DNA of 64,000 nucleotides from Cubamyces lactineus (GCA_022376465.1 JACDTU010000008.1:1550001-1614000), one strand, 5' to 3'; shown: positions 21,949 to 34,748, counted from the first letter of the stretch. The notes: a model not told the origin generated them from the letters alone. Program-made: numbers and translations.

Positions 21949-24661
21949 ATGCTCCTTGCAAAGAAGGTGCCTCCAGGGCTGCCGTCTACAGCTCGTTGTC
22001 TGGCTGTCGGCTTGACGCCTGCGGCGGTGATTCTCGGGCTTGCGTACTCGGTTCAGCGACTGCTCCACTACTCCCTCCCAAGCCTCGTCGTTGCCTTGGT
22101 GATTCTACTGAGCATCCCTTCCTTCTATGCTCTACGGATCGTGTTGGACCAATGGCGTATCCGACGAGCAGCCGCGCGTGCAGGGGCGATACTCCCGCCG
22201 CAATGGGTTGGCCATTCGTTTGCTAATTTAGACTTGCTCAAACATGTACTCGAACGGCTCCGGAACGGATATCTTGGTGAGGACTCATATACAGATTATC
22301 TTATATTCACGCTAATAACCGTATAATCTCCATGCAGGAGAAGGGGCCTGGGACAAGATGGATGAGTTCGGGGGCCTCTACAGTATTTCCGTCCTGTGGG
22401 ATGGGATCTACCTAACTACCGACGCGAATGTGGTGAAGGTGAGATCTTAGACTCCATATACTCTGTGAGCGGCAGGGCTGACACGTTCATCAGGCTGTTC
22501 TCGCAACCGAGTTCACAGACTTCGAAAAGGGTACCTCGCTCTGAACTGAAGCGTCTCGGGCCAGGGCACTGATGCCATGCTTCTAGGGGAGGTTTTCCGA
22601 GAGGCAATGAACACGGTGCTGGGAATTGGCGTCTTCAATGCCGACGGTAAGTTCGTGTGTCCAATGTGTGCGTGGAACTTGCATGTTCTAACAGTGTTAA
22701 TCTGGGCTGCAATAGGCGAGATGTGGAAGTACGCACTCTAGACGCCCCTTGGAAATCAGGCCCGTCTGATGTCTTGTATAGATTCCACCGCCAGATGACA
22801 CGGCCTTATTTCTCTCGGGACCGCATCACCCACTTCGAGATGTTCGACCGGCACGCAGGTTAGCCTAGACTATCATATGCAGTTCGGGAGCATCTGTTGA
22901 CCGGGTGTTCCTTGTTCGCAGAACAGCTATTGTCAAAGTTGAAGGAGCGCTTCCGAGGCGGGCATGCTGTCGACTTCCAGGTACACACCAGGCCTATACT
23001 GGAACCAGATTCGAGATCCGCTCATATACATACGCCTCTAGGATGCCATCTCCCGCTTCACACTTGACAGTGCCACGGAATTCCTCTTTGGCAAATGCGT
23101 CAACAGCCTGGACAGCGAGTTGCCTTATGCTCACAACGATCCCATCGCACCGAAGCTCCTCAAGGAGAAGGATGCAGCGGAGCGATTCTCAGCGGCGTTC
23201 ACGGGCGCACAGGAGGTCATCGCCATGCGCGAGAAGATCGGCTGGATGTGGCATCTCCAGGAGCTGTTCCACGACAAGTCGGAGGAGCACATGCGTGTCG
23301 TGGACGCGTTCTTGAAGCCGATCTTGGAAGAGGCTATCGCTAAGAACCGTGCCGCGAAGGCGCGGAGCGCTAAGTTCGGGGAGGAGGACGAAGAGGAAAC
23401 GCTCCTGGATCACCTAGTCAAGATCACAGACGGTGTGTGATCCCCTAGCTACGCCACGGAGCCAATGCGCTTACCCGTCTCGCGTCTCTTAGACCCTGTT
23501 GTCCTGCACGATGAGACCCTCAACATCCTCATCGCCGGACGAGATACGGTACGTGGCATTGCATATGGCTACATCCACCATGATGAGTCTTATCGTCCGC
23601 CGTAGACGGCCGCCACCTTGACCTTCGCCGTATACCTGATGTGCTTGTACCCAGATGTATTCAAGCGTCTGCGCGCCGAGGTGCTAGAGAAGGTCGGTCC
23701 CACGCAGATGCCCACGTTCGACGACGTGAGGAACATGAAGTACCTCCGAGCCGTGATCAACGGTGAGTAGTATGACGACTTCAAGCCACGTTATGTGACC
23801 AACATTGGGCTGCTAGAAACGTTGAGGCTGTACCCCGCTGTGTACGTAACGTCATATACCGCACAGTAGCGTCGAACACTCTTACTGAAGTGTTCTCATA
23901 TACCGGCAGACCGTTCAATGTCAGGTGGGCTATTGCTTTATCGACCTCCCTGGCATTCCCTTGCGCTGAGACTTGTCCTCAGAGTTGCCAATCGCGATAC
24001 AACGCTGCCCAACCCGAACCCTGCAGGACCTCGGGTGTTCATTCCTCGGGATACAAGGTGCTCCTTTTCGTGAACGTGGTACTGTCGGACGTTCATCTTA
24101 TATCAATCTGCAGCATTTCGTACTCGGTGTTCTTGATGCATCGCCGAAAGGACTACTGGGGGCCCGACGGTAAGCTCTACCCACATTGTCACTCACGTAA
24201 GCTGAACGTACCTCCGCAGCTCTGCACTTCGACCCGGAGAGATGGTTGGATGAAAGGCTGAACAAGTACTTCACCGCGAACCCGTTCATCTTCGTCCCGT
24301 TCAACGCCGGACCGCGTATCTGCCTGGGGCAGCAGGCAAGTCGTCTGCATCGACGAAAGGATATGTTCTGACAAGGGTTACAGTTCGCATATAACGAGAT
24401 GTCGTTCTTCCTCATCCGTCTGCTGCAGAACTTCTCGTACATGGAGCTCGACCTGTCCGCCCAGCCGCCGGAGGCTCGCCCACGTCCCGAATGGGCGAGC
24501 GCTGAGGGCCAAAAGGGCAAGGAGAAGATCGTCCCGAAGTCGCACCTCACGCTCTACGTCCAAGTAAGTCGTCGATAATCGTTACGCTCGAATGTATGTA
24601 CTGATGGACTGAACAGGGTGGGCTGTGGGTCAAGATGACCGAAGCCGAGCGCGATGCCTGA
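21949..24661 (+). CDS. Cytochrome P450, CYP63-like, copy 4 (inverted)
   Basis: Fourth P450, on the opposite strand to the other three and separated from them by CFT2. The N-terminus [20 protein letters not shown] and the spans that follow resemble copy 1 ([25 protein letters not shown]). Exons join to [106 protein letters not shown] and [15 protein letters not shown], ending [14 protein letters not shown]. The intron after the heme loop (24336-24383) starts with GC rather than GT and ends AG; the exon sequences on both sides fit the family only with that splice. All key residues are present, so it is probably functional. The substrate is unknown. Confidence 0.87.
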
Positions 24662-24859
24662 AAATGCAGTGAACATCGGGCCGCGGTAAACTTCGTCGCA
24701 AGGTTCTATCATGTACAATAGGCTGCGTGATTCTCTGGCGTTGTCAAAGTTCAGCCACATTACATTCATTGGAATACATTCTTGTACACCTCTATCTGAA
24801 ACAGCTGGAACGTACACCATTGATAGCCTAGCTGTACAACCCCCATTCAGGTTCAGTGC

Positions 24860-27690
24860 TTACGCCGTCGACTTGCCTGAATCCTCCTTCAAGCTCACGA
24901 TACGGTTGAGCACGAGGTAGTCGCCCTCGCGACGGCCCGACTCCACTGACTCCGGCTCGTTAAGGCTCGCCAACTTCGACTCCTTGTCCACTGCGAAGTA
25001 AGCGACACGCAAACCCTGGAAGCGGATGCACTCCATTCCGACGAGCTGCTCGCTCGTGGCCTTTGGCGTATCATCGTGTTCGTGGGTGGGCGCCCCCGCG
25101 ACGACAGGACCCGAAGCCTCGGCAGTGGCCTTCAGCGCCGCCTCGGTGCGCTTCTTGCTCTCCGCCTTCGCGTCCGCATACGCCTTCTTGGCCAAGTTCC
25201 AGAACCCGACCTCGACCATCGCGCCCTTGACGACCTCGAGGCTGTTCGGGTTGATGTCTGCCTTGAAGTCGGGGACCGCCGCGGACGGGTTGTCGCTCTT
25301 GAACAGCTGGTGGAAGATGCGCGTCTCGTCGACGACGACGGGGCTACCCGACGCGCGGTGCTCGGCGACCCACTGGATGAACGCCTTCGGCTTCTTCGAC
25401 GCGCCCTCGTTCTCTGCGCGGCAGATGATCTCGACGACCTTGCCTGTCGCGGGGTCGGTCTTGTGCGAGACGTGGGTGATGGGCCAAGGAGCCTGGAAAA
25501 GGCCGACAGTCTTGCCGGGGGCGAGGCGGAAGTAGTCCTTGGAGTCTTCGAGCCTGAAGTCGTCCTCGTCGATGTAGATGGTGCGCGTCAGAGGTACTTT
25601 GGAGGAGCCGAGCTCGGGGACTTTGGGATGAAGAGGCTTCTCGAGCCACAGGAGGAAGTCTTCAGGGAGATTCTCAATGGTGACCTTCAGCGGGCGGAGC
25701 ACCATGAGAAGACGTGGGACAGCGCCCTCGAGGTACTGTCTGACTGCTTGCTCGAAGCGCACGGCCTGAATGCTGGTCGCCGATGTCGAAACACCCAGCG
25801 AGCTGACGAAGGAGAGGATAGCACCTGGTGGGACACCGCGCCTGCGAAGCGCGATCAGGGTGTACAGGCGCGGATCGTCCCAGTCGCGGACGTAACCCTC
25901 CTTGACGAGCTGGAGGATTTTCCGCTTCGACATGATAGTCCCTGTGAGGTTCAAGCGGCCGTACTCCGACTGACGGGGCTTGTACACCTCGAGCGCATCA
26001 CAGAGCCACTCATACGACTCGCGTGAGGCGATGAACTCGGTCGTGCACAGGGAGTGTCTGGAATGAGGCGGGACTGTTAGCGCGGGATCCCGACAAGTGA
26101 AAAAGCTATGCACGAACGTGATGTTCTCGAAGCTATCGCAAAGACAGTGCGTGAAGTCGTATGTAGGGTAGATCTTCCACTTCGTCCCTGTCCGGTGGTG
26201 TGGCGAGTTCAGTACGCGATACGCGACCAGATCCCACATCATCGTGTTGCCCGACTCGAGATCCTGCTTCATTCGCAGGATTGCCTGTCCGGGCTGGTAG
26301 AAGCCGTTCTTCATCTTCTCAAACTCGGCGAGAGACTCCTCAACAGGTCTTGTGCGATGGGCGCAAGCCTTGCGAGGCCCGCGCTCCTCGCCACCCCTGT
26401 TCGCGAAGATCTCCTCCGCTATATCAATGTCAGCGCAACGGTAGCCGTACCTGGATCCATAAACATACCGGTACAATGGCAAACATAGCCCTTATCTCTG
26501 CGGATCAGCTCAACGGCCAGCTCGTACAATTGGTCGAAGTAGTCGCTCGAGTAGGTGATCTTCCAAGGCTCGTATCCCAACCACCGCACCGTCTCCAAGA
26601 TGCTCTCGAAATACCGGCCTTCCTCAGCCTCAGGATTCGTGTCATCATAACGCAAATAGCAGTGGCCGCCATGGTATGCGGCGTATCCGAAATTGACGAA
26701 AATGGCCTTTGAATGACCGATGTGAAGGAAGCCGTTTGGCTCTGGCGGGAAACGCGTGTGAACAATACCCTTGGTAGCGGCAAGGTGCTTCTCGCGCAAA
26801 TGGGGGTGGATCTGGGGGTTCTCGCCCACTTTGTGCAGGTGCCCAAGGAACCCCTCAGAGAATACCGACCGAGAAGATGAAGCGGGAGTCGGCTCTGCCT
26901 GGGCCGCGGGTTTCGCACCAGTCTCCTTCTTGGGCTCCTATACAGCTTCCATTCAGTGCGCGCACCAGGTATGTTACTTGGGAGACACCCACCTTGCCCT
27001 TGGGCTTTGACGCCTCCTTCGCACCAAACTTCTCCGTAAAGGCGTTTTCTACCGCGTTCTTGAGCTCGAGGGGGTTCGCCCAGCGAAGATCGGTGCTCTT
27101 CAGACCGCCGATCGCGGCACCCAGGTTGTTCCATCCCGAGTACGCACTCGAGGCTACATACTCCTTCACGCGGTTCACCAGCTCCTCAGGCGTAATGCTG
27201 AAGCCTTTGACGACGCGCATCAGCATCAGTCTATCTAGTCTCGAAGCTACAGGCATTCTCACCGACACCACAGCTCTTGTTGAAATCGGACTCGTCCACA
27301 GGGACAGGGTGCGCATCGAGGTACTTCGCAGCCTCTATCCATCCCGCGCGAGCAGTCAGACACGCGATTCATACGCAGCATATATACAAGAATGCACGCA
27401 CCAGACACCTGGTCGGTTGTCTTCAGCCTGCCGTCCAAGATCGCGTTCACCGCATAGCTTCTCTCCGCCTCCCCGAGTTTGCTTCCCTGGACTGCAAGCG
27501 CCGCGAGCAGCACGGCCTGCTTCTCATCGAGTTGCTTGTCAACGAGTCCATGAGACTCAATGATGTTTCGCAGGGTGCTCGCGCTCTTTGGGCTCTTTGC
27601 CGCCTCCGCCGCTTTGGACTGGGTGAGACCGATCTTCTTGAAGAGCTCGATGAGCTCCGCCGTCTCGGGCGCGTCTGCCTTGGGCGCCAT
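24860..27690 (-). CDS. GLN4: Glutaminyl-tRNA synthetase, cytosolic
   Basis: Class I aminoacyl-tRNA synthetase that charges tRNA-Gln. The start at 27690 gives [20 protein letters not shown] and the eukaryotic N-terminal tRNA-binding domain ([34 protein letters not shown]), followed by a K/E linker. The catalytic core has [20 protein letters not shown] (HIGH motif), [18 protein letters not shown], and [16 protein letters not shown] as the KMSKS-type loop, with [19 protein letters not shown] behind it. The C-terminal anticodon-binding beta-barrels include [20 protein letters not shown] and the long exon to [18 protein letters not shown]. The estimated length of about 820-830 residues fits fungal enzymes. 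Several short introns lie in the N-terminal half, while the C-terminal half is a long open exon. An opposite-strand open frame at 25076-26026 is its shadow. Confidence 0.95.
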
Positions 27691-28198
27691 GTGAAAGCTT
27701 GTTGACTGGTGCTGGGTCTTCCGCGACTGCTGTGGTACTCAGAGGTGGGTGAAGATGAACAAGCAGATGGTGCAGAAGCAGCCGTTATCGTGCGCAGGAT
27801 AAGTTCGAGCGCGGTGGTTTTTGAGACGAAGCTGGAGTCAGTCGGAGGCCACAGCTTTGAGTTACATCGATCACGGATCTCACTCCAGATCTCCGCCCTT
27901 CTAGGATCATTGTGGGCGCTCCGTCGCAGTCACCTCTAATCGTGACGGTCATCCTCTTGTTTGTCAAGGACCAGGTAAACTTCACGCCTCAGTCAAGGGA
28001 TCAGTTATATGGGCAGCAATTAGTCTAAGGGTAGCTGCAGTCTATGCATACATCAGCTAGGAAAAAATACAAGCATTATGTCGTGAGTCGTGTCACTACA
28101 TCAAATCCATCATGAAACGTCTAAGAGATCAAGCAAGTGCAGATCGTTCGCATCCTTCATCCTTCATCCAGCAGAAAACACATACCGCCTGAGGGTGA
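27691..28198. other. GlnRS promoter / ferric reductase A 3' flank
   Basis: No gene supported. It contains the GlnRS upstream region and the 3' end of the reductase that stops at 28199. Short open frames here have no domain. Confidence 0.4.
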
Positions 28199-30792
28199 TC
28201 ACATACGGAACTGCTCAACGCTGAGCAGAACCGTGGGCGTTCCCCGCATGGTCGCTACAGGTCCGGCGAAGGGCTCAGTGAGTGACGAACGAACAGCGTC
28301 CACGAGACCGTCAGGGCCAGATACTGCACGATACCGTTAGCATATAGTTGATCGATGAGACGGTCGGGCAGTAGGAACTCACCATCTACTGCAACAGCGC
28401 CGGCAGAAGTCGTGATCTCTTCCTCCAAGATAGTGCGCACATCCGGCCTGCCGGATTTGAGCACGATCCCTGGGCGAGGGAACGCGAACGAGCCATCCGC
28501 ACATGCGGTCGTCGGCGTCGTGGCCCCCGAGGCGAAGTAAGCTGCGGCTGGCTTCGTCGGTGTCGACGCGCCCGAGACGTCGGCCTTTTCGTTGCTAGAC
28601 GAGCGTGATGAGCTGCGCTCTTTCGACGAAGTCGTGGTGAGCGCGCCATCCTTCTCGACGTCGACGTCGTCTTTTTCGAGGTCTGGGAGGCCCTGCAAGG
28701 CATTATCTCGCTTTTCCCCTGTGAGGTAAACTTCGACGAGGAGAGAGATGGACGACGGCACGAGGGCGACGACCTTCGCAATATCTGTGGCAACCCATTC
28801 GTACTCGGCTACGGGGACAATTAGTCACGGGTGGTGCTACTGAGGTCGGGTCCTGCTTACTCTCAGTACGAACTGCCCAGACGAACACGACACGCTTCGA
28901 ATGAGCCTTGGAAGCTTGCACGTCCCTGTGACCTAACTTCAGTGGCAAGCAGCTAGCATGTGAGTCTGTACGCACTTAAACAACTGATGCATGCGAGCAA
29001 TAGTATATGTCACCCCAGTGCCACCTGGACGTGATCACAGTCAATTTCCTGTAGTTGCGAAAAGCGGACGAAGTTGGCTTACCAGCGATGAAGATGCACG
29101 TCGTGAACGGGCGAATATCCTCCGGGTGACCATACGGCCCGTCGAAGAACGCAGTCAGCTCGCATGAGCCGGTTTTCATCGCGCGATCCAAGAGCGTACG
29201 CGTCTGACCACCCATCGCACGGATGATGAAGACCATCTCGGCCTCGTTGTCGCCCTCTTCCTTCTCGTAGATGTTCCCAATCGTGAACGGGTGCGACTCG
29301 ACGCCGAGCTTCGGGAACGCGAGGAAAACGTGCTGCCCGGCCGTCCAGCCGCCTGGAATCCTGCGCTTGAGCGTCACGCGAAGGCCGTCCGCGCCGATGT
29401 GTTCCACCAAGGCCTTGTGACTCTTCGGACGAAGAATGACGTTGAAGAGGAGGTAGCGCGCGGCGCGAAGGCCGCGGTCGAAGCCCCAGATAATGTAGAT
29501 GGGCCAGATGTAGTAGGGGCACAGCATCGGGATGAGGTGGATATGCATACAAATGACGAAGATTCTAGTTTCGGCGTCGCAAAGTCAGCACGAAAGCATT
29601 GATGCGAATCTTATTGACAACTTACAGAATCAGGGCGACGTGGGAGGAATAGAAGATCTCATAGTAACGATGCCGGATCTGCTTGATACCGAAGATGGTG
29701 GTAATCGTCTGCGCAACAGCGGCGACGGCACCAGCTATCTCCCAGCCCTCGTCAATCAACTCATACAAGCTGTACCCTTGGTGAGCACCGATAAAGACCA
29801 GGAATTCTAAACGATGCTCACACTCCGGCATTCTTATAGCTGTAGTACCTGGATAATAGACGAGCGGTCAGAATTAGCAGAAAGTGCAGATCAACAGTAC
29901 TTACTCTCCAACGAAATGGATCCAAGTGCAAACCAAGATGCACCGAGAGACGATGCGATGCATCAATATGAGCTGCAAGAGCTTTAGCGGTACGATGAAC
30001 GGGAAAGCTGAGGACTGGGTACCTTTTCGTGCCCAATGCCGGTGAGCCCTGTACGGATGTTAGCAAATGGGTAGTTGCGCACAATAAGCGTACTCACAGG
30101 TGATTGGGTTATTTTTCAGCGCGAGGAAGACGGCAAGGGGCATCTGGCCGGCGGCAATAAGCCCGGACTTTGCACCGATGTAGTTCGGCTGGAGATGCAC
30201 GTATGGCTTGACATTATCGGCTGTTGTGCTTGTGAGAAACATCATAAGCGAATTGAAGTGCAGGACTTACTTGGTGCGAACGTGAACGCAAGGCAGCCGG
30301 CGAGATACATGATACTCAGCGCGAACTCGATGAGGTTCATCTCGACGCGGGGAATACGGAGCCGAAAGCCGACGATCCGAGACCAGGTCAAGATCGCATG
30401 TGGGAGTCGACGGAGAGAGAGCCTTCCGTTGGGTTGGGCGGAGCCAGAGGGTGCGCCTGCTTTGCCCCGGAAGCGACGGTGCAAGGCCCACGCGATGAAG
30501 CACGCATTCATCACGGTCGCCACGGCTAGCAGGGAAAGCCAGCCATAGTACGCATTCATCACTCTAGGCTACGGTGAATTATTAGTGGCTGTATAGCGCA
30601 AGAGATGAGTGGCTGAAGACATACCTGCTTGTGCACGACATATGTATACGTCGCGGTGGAGGTAGCATCGGTGTAAGTGTAGGTGACGGTCTCGGCCCTC
30701 TTGACGGGGCTAGCATGCGTCTCGGAGGGAAGGAAGGCGGACGCAGCCACGGCCGCGGAGGAAGTGCTGAGGACGTCGGTCAGAAAGCTCAT
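28199..30792 (-). CDS. Ferric/cupric reductase transmembrane component, copy A
   Basis: FRE-type flavocytochrome that reduces extracellular Fe(III) or Cu(II) at the plasma membrane, feeding high-affinity metal uptake. The start at 30792 gives MSFLTDVLSTSSAAVAASA, then an outer Thr/Tyr-rich segment. Membrane spans follow (YYGWLSLLAVATVMNACFIA; MNLIEFALSIMYLAGCLAF). The ferric-reductase domain carries GQMPLAVFLALKNNPIT, LTGIGHEK and the heme-helix part FLVFIGAHQGYSLYELIDEG. The FAD domain shows LKRRIPGGWTAGQHVFLAFP and SHPFTIGNIY (HPFT motif), then FFDGPYGHPEDIRPFTTCIF, GVTYTIARMHQL and FVWAVRTE of the NADPH domain. A Ser-rich cytosolic insert (SSKERSSSRSSSNEKADVSG) precedes the conserved end GTPTVLLSVEQFRM. 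About ten introns. A GATA element lies 259 bases upstream. A tandem paralogue follows at 32162. Confidence 0.9.
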
Positions 30793-32161
30793 GGCGAGTA
30801 CCTGAGGCTACTTCGAGGGCAGGGCGGGGGGCGCGGGAGGCCATGGCGAGCGTCGGGGTATTTGTACACGAACGCATACGGGACATGACGGCTGCGGTGA
30901 ATTTTGTTGTCTGGAAAATAATTGCGAGGGTGAGGGAGATGGTTGGCCTATGGCCGTTGCAGCTCTGGGCTCCGAATGCGGACAGTTGGAGCGTCCGGCA
31001 CACGATCGTTTGGGAAGCGCCCGCCCTCGATCACATATCACCCGCTCGCTTTATCTGATAAGATTAGTTCGCCCTCCCATCATATCAGTCTGTCCGACAG
31101 ACTTCCAAAAGGAAGGCGCTCTCGTTCGTACCACTTCCTCCAGCCTGAGCTTGGCGTTCTCCTCCCCCAGCCTCGCATCCTCCCCCGTGCCTCCGAGTGT
31201 CATGTACGCGGTATATTAGATGCATATAACATTTATAACACCGAGCTGATTCCAACTCGCTAGCGCAGAAGCACGCAGGTGGTCAGAGTAACCACGACAG
31301 CCCCTACCCACGGTGACGTCGCGAAGCCACACATCTGGTTCCCCACCGCATGCAACTCGCCCGTTCATCGGATCCCGGGATTACGCATAACATTGGCCAG
31401 ATGCACCCAGTGTCACCGATACCAGTCAGTAGGGCAGACCGACACCGTGAATTTCACAAGGTGCTTTCCAGACTAGGCGGGCTTCCGGCCGCATTGCGTC
31501 TTGCGACGATCCGGGTCGACGTCGACGTCCGTGGCACCGTGCTAGCGACGGTCTGGACGCTCAGGACGGCCGAACGCACTTTCTCCTCCGCAACGTTTTT
31601 CCGCACACAGTGTTTAGATCAATACACGAGGAGGCTGCGCTGCTTGTCGGTACCGAACACAACCTTTTGGTACGGACGGTTTATGCGAGTGCCTGGTCCG
31701 AGTTCAAGGTTCGAGGAGGCGCTGCATGGATGTTGCCTCGCTGTGGATGTAATCAGTCGACTATCATGTGAAACGCAGGTACGGTGCGGTGGTCCTAGCT
31801 CTGCACCCATATTAATATTCCTCCTACCCGAATGGGAAATATCGGGTCGAGGTCTTCGGACGTCTGCCTTCTGGGGTGATATCGGCTCTTTTCTAGAGAA
31901 CGACCATGTTCCTTGTGCGGCGTAAGAGGCCGCGTTGGGGCGCGCGCACCAAACTTGGGGTACGAGTTCTCGCTCGGAGCATCAAGGCCAGGAAATACAA
32001 TCTATAGCGTCGAAAATGCGGTATGCTACAACAACGTCTATCAGGTCATCTATCTCTATCTCTATTCTATTGTACGCCATATCATCAGTACCCAAAGCGG
32101 CAGATATCGTCATGTGTTCGTCAACGGAGACGTCGGGCTATGCCCGGGGGATTTTGTGCAT
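30793..32161. other. Reductase A upstream region and long spacer
   Basis: Beyond the GATA element no gene is supported. A 191-codon open frame runs at 31350-31925 (+), but it has no domain, no membrane span and no homologue that I recognise. It is listed among the findings only because its length is above the local background. The 3' flank of reductase B closes the region. Confidence 0.4.
31051..31064. promoter_or_regulatory. Palindromic GATA element upstream of reductase A
   Basis: TTATCTGATAAGAT holds GATAA in both orientations around one central base and matches the extended ATCTGATAA site bound by fungal iron-responsive GATA repressors (Urbs1, SRE, Fep1 in other fungi). It lies 259 bases before the reductase A ATG. 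The same word recurs before reductase B. Confidence 0.7.
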
Positions 32162-34748
32162 TCACATCCGGAATTGTTCGACGCTGAGCAGGACAGTCGG
32201 CGTGCCCCTCAAGTTGGCCATGGGCCCAGCGAAGGGCCGAGTTAATGCGGACCGCACGGCGTCGACGAGTCCGTCAGGACCAGATACTACAGGCATGGTG
32301 TCAGCTCGACAAGTCGTCGGTCGAAGTGGCGCGAGAACTCACCATCAACAGCGACCGCGCCCTGTGACGCGGTGACCTCTTCCTCGAGGATTTTACGGAC
32401 GTCCGGCCGGCCAAATTTACGCACGATGCCCCGGCGGGATACCCCAGTGCCACAAGCAACGGTCGGGGTCGCTGTGCCAGACCCGAAGTAGCCACCGTCG
32501 GTCTTCGTCGGCGTCGACGTACCAGAGCCTTGTGCAGGCGTGTCGACCTCTTCAACCATCTCGTCGGCGTCGACTTCCGGTCCGGTCCACTGCGAGATGT
32601 CGTTGCCGCCCTTCTCGACATCGTACGCCTTGTCGAGCGACGGGAGCGACTCTGTCATGGGGTCCCGACCGGCGCGGCTACCTGTGAGGAAGACATCCAC
32701 GGTGAGGGAGAGCGAGGCAGGCGCCAGAGCAACGATCTTTGACAGGTCGGCGGAGATCCAGTCATATTCGGCTGGGGAAGAGATACGTTCGTGAGGACAC
32801 GATAAGATACGACACGATCGATGTGGCTCACCTTGCGTGCGCACCGCCCAGACAAACACAACTCGGGTGGCGTGGGCGTTGGAAGCAAGGACATCCCTAG
32901 AAGCACCATGCCGGAATCACCAAAGGCGCGTTTGGCTGATGTGAGGAGTACCCACCTGATAAGCTGGTGCATTCTCGAGATAGTGTATGTCACACCCGTC
33001 CCGCCTGTACGCACCGCTGATTAGCACGAAGTGGTTGGTCGATGAAGGTGGGAGACTGACCAGCGATGAAAATGCACGTCGAGAACGGGCGAAGATCTTC
33101 AGGCAAGCCGTACGGGCCGTCAACGAACGCAGCCAACTCGCAGCTCCCCGATGGCGCAGTGAGTTCGTGCAGTGTCCGCGTCTGACCACCCATGGCACGG
33201 ATGATGAGCACCATCTCGGCCTCACCGCTGCTCTCGTCCTTCTCATACACATTGCCGATAGTGAACGGATGCGACTCAATGCCGAGCTTCGGGAAAGCGA
33301 TGAAGACATGCTGGCCGGCCTTCCAGCCTCCCGGGATCCTACGCCTCAAAGACACACGCAGGCCGCCCGCACCGATGTCCTCGATACGCGCCTTGGGGTC
33401 CTTGGGCTTGAGGATCACGTTGAAAAGAAGGTAGCGGCTGGCGCGCAAAATGCGGTCGAAGCCCCAGATCACCCAAACTGGCCAGACATAGACGTCGTAG
33501 TGCTTTGGCGCTGCGTGAATGTGGATGCAAACAATGAAGATCCTACGCACAACCGGTCAGCACGCCGGGGCATGAGGTAACCTGCCAACCAGGACTTACA
33601 GAATCAGAGCGACGTGGGTGGAGTAGAACACTTCGTAGTAACGCCGGCGAATCGCCTGGATACCGAACAAAGTGGTAATTGTCTGCGCAATCGCTCCAAC
33701 TAGACCAGCGATCTTCCAGTGTGCGCTCAGCAGCTTAGCGGGCCTGAAAATTGGCGGTGAATATCAGCACGACCCTGGGTCATCTAAACAACGTACGATC
33801 GATAGTATCTGGCAGGGGAAAGCGTCATGAGAAGGAGAAAACGGTGGTATTAAGTGCATGCACTCACTCTCCGATGAGGTGGAGCCACGTGAGAACAAAG
33901 ATGCATCTTGACACCATGCGGTGCATGAGTACGAGCTAAAATATATTTCAGACAGCGCAACCTCGGACTAGGTGAAGACAGCTTGCCTTCTCGTGACTCA
34001 ATCCGGTCAGCCCTGTAACATTCTCAGATCGCCATGCACTACGAGGACGTAGTGGTAAGACTCACAAGAGATGGGGTTGTTCTTCAACGCGAGCACGACA
34101 GCGAGGGGTAGCTGAGCCGCAGCGAGCTTGCCTGCATTCCCAGAGAACGTGTTCGGCGTCAAGTTAATACTGGGCTTGATGCTATCCGCTGTATAGCGGG
34201 TGAGCAAGTTGGTAGCATGGCCAAGAAGAGAAGAGCACATACTAGGCGAGAACACCCATGCCAAACACCCAGCCATGTACAGGATCACCAACGTAAGCTC
34301 AAGCAGAGTCATGTCGACATAGGGTATCCTCAGCCTGTAGCTGAGGATGCGGGATGCTGAGAGGATGGCTTGGGGAACACGACGAAGAGCCAGCCGTCCC
34401 GTCGGGCGACTAGCAGACTTGGGCCGCTCATGTCGAGCTTGGTAGCGGCGGAAGGTGGCCCATGCAATGAAGAGAGCGTTCAAGGCAGTCGCGAGGCCGA
34501 GCAGACTCAAGAGCGCATACCACACATACTCCGGGTGGGCCTATAAGTACCATCGGACGAAGGGGGAGGTCAGCACTATGTGCCAAGGCCAAGAGGAAGG
34601 CCAAGCAAGAACGTACGGGCGTGTGTTTGACGGCATTATGCCCAAATGCTGCAGTAGCATGTGAGGTCCCCGAGGTCACGGCAGTACCCACGACTGAGGC
34701 GACGGAGGAAGTGGCAGACGCGCTGGAGTTGTGTCCGCGGTGGCTCAT
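32162..34748 (-). CDS. Ferric/cupric reductase transmembrane component, copy B
   Basis: Tandem paralogue of the reductase at 28199. The start at 34748 gives MSHRGHNSSASATSSVASVV; an upstream in-frame ATG at 34835 is less likely. Membrane spans follow (WYALLSLLGLATALNALFIA; MTLLELTLVILYMAGCLAWV), and the reductase core has AAAQLPLAVVLALKNNPISC. The FAD domain is LRRRIPGGWKAGQHVFIAFP and SHPFTIGNVYEKDESSGE. The NADPH part is VDGPYGLPEDLRPFSTCIFI, GVTYTISRMHQL and FVWAVRT. An acidic/Ser-Thr insert (GSGTSTPTKTDGGYFGSGTA) leads to the same end as copy A, RGTPTVLLSVEQFRM. Exon layout parallels copy A throughout, so this is a gene duplication. Two GATA elements lie 223-303 bases upstream. Confidence 0.9.

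Noticed and set aside
25076..26026. 316-codon plus-strand open frame
   Set aside because: Antisense to the long C-terminal exon of glutaminyl-tRNA synthetase, whose catalytic and anticodon-binding motifs are unmistakable on the minus strand.
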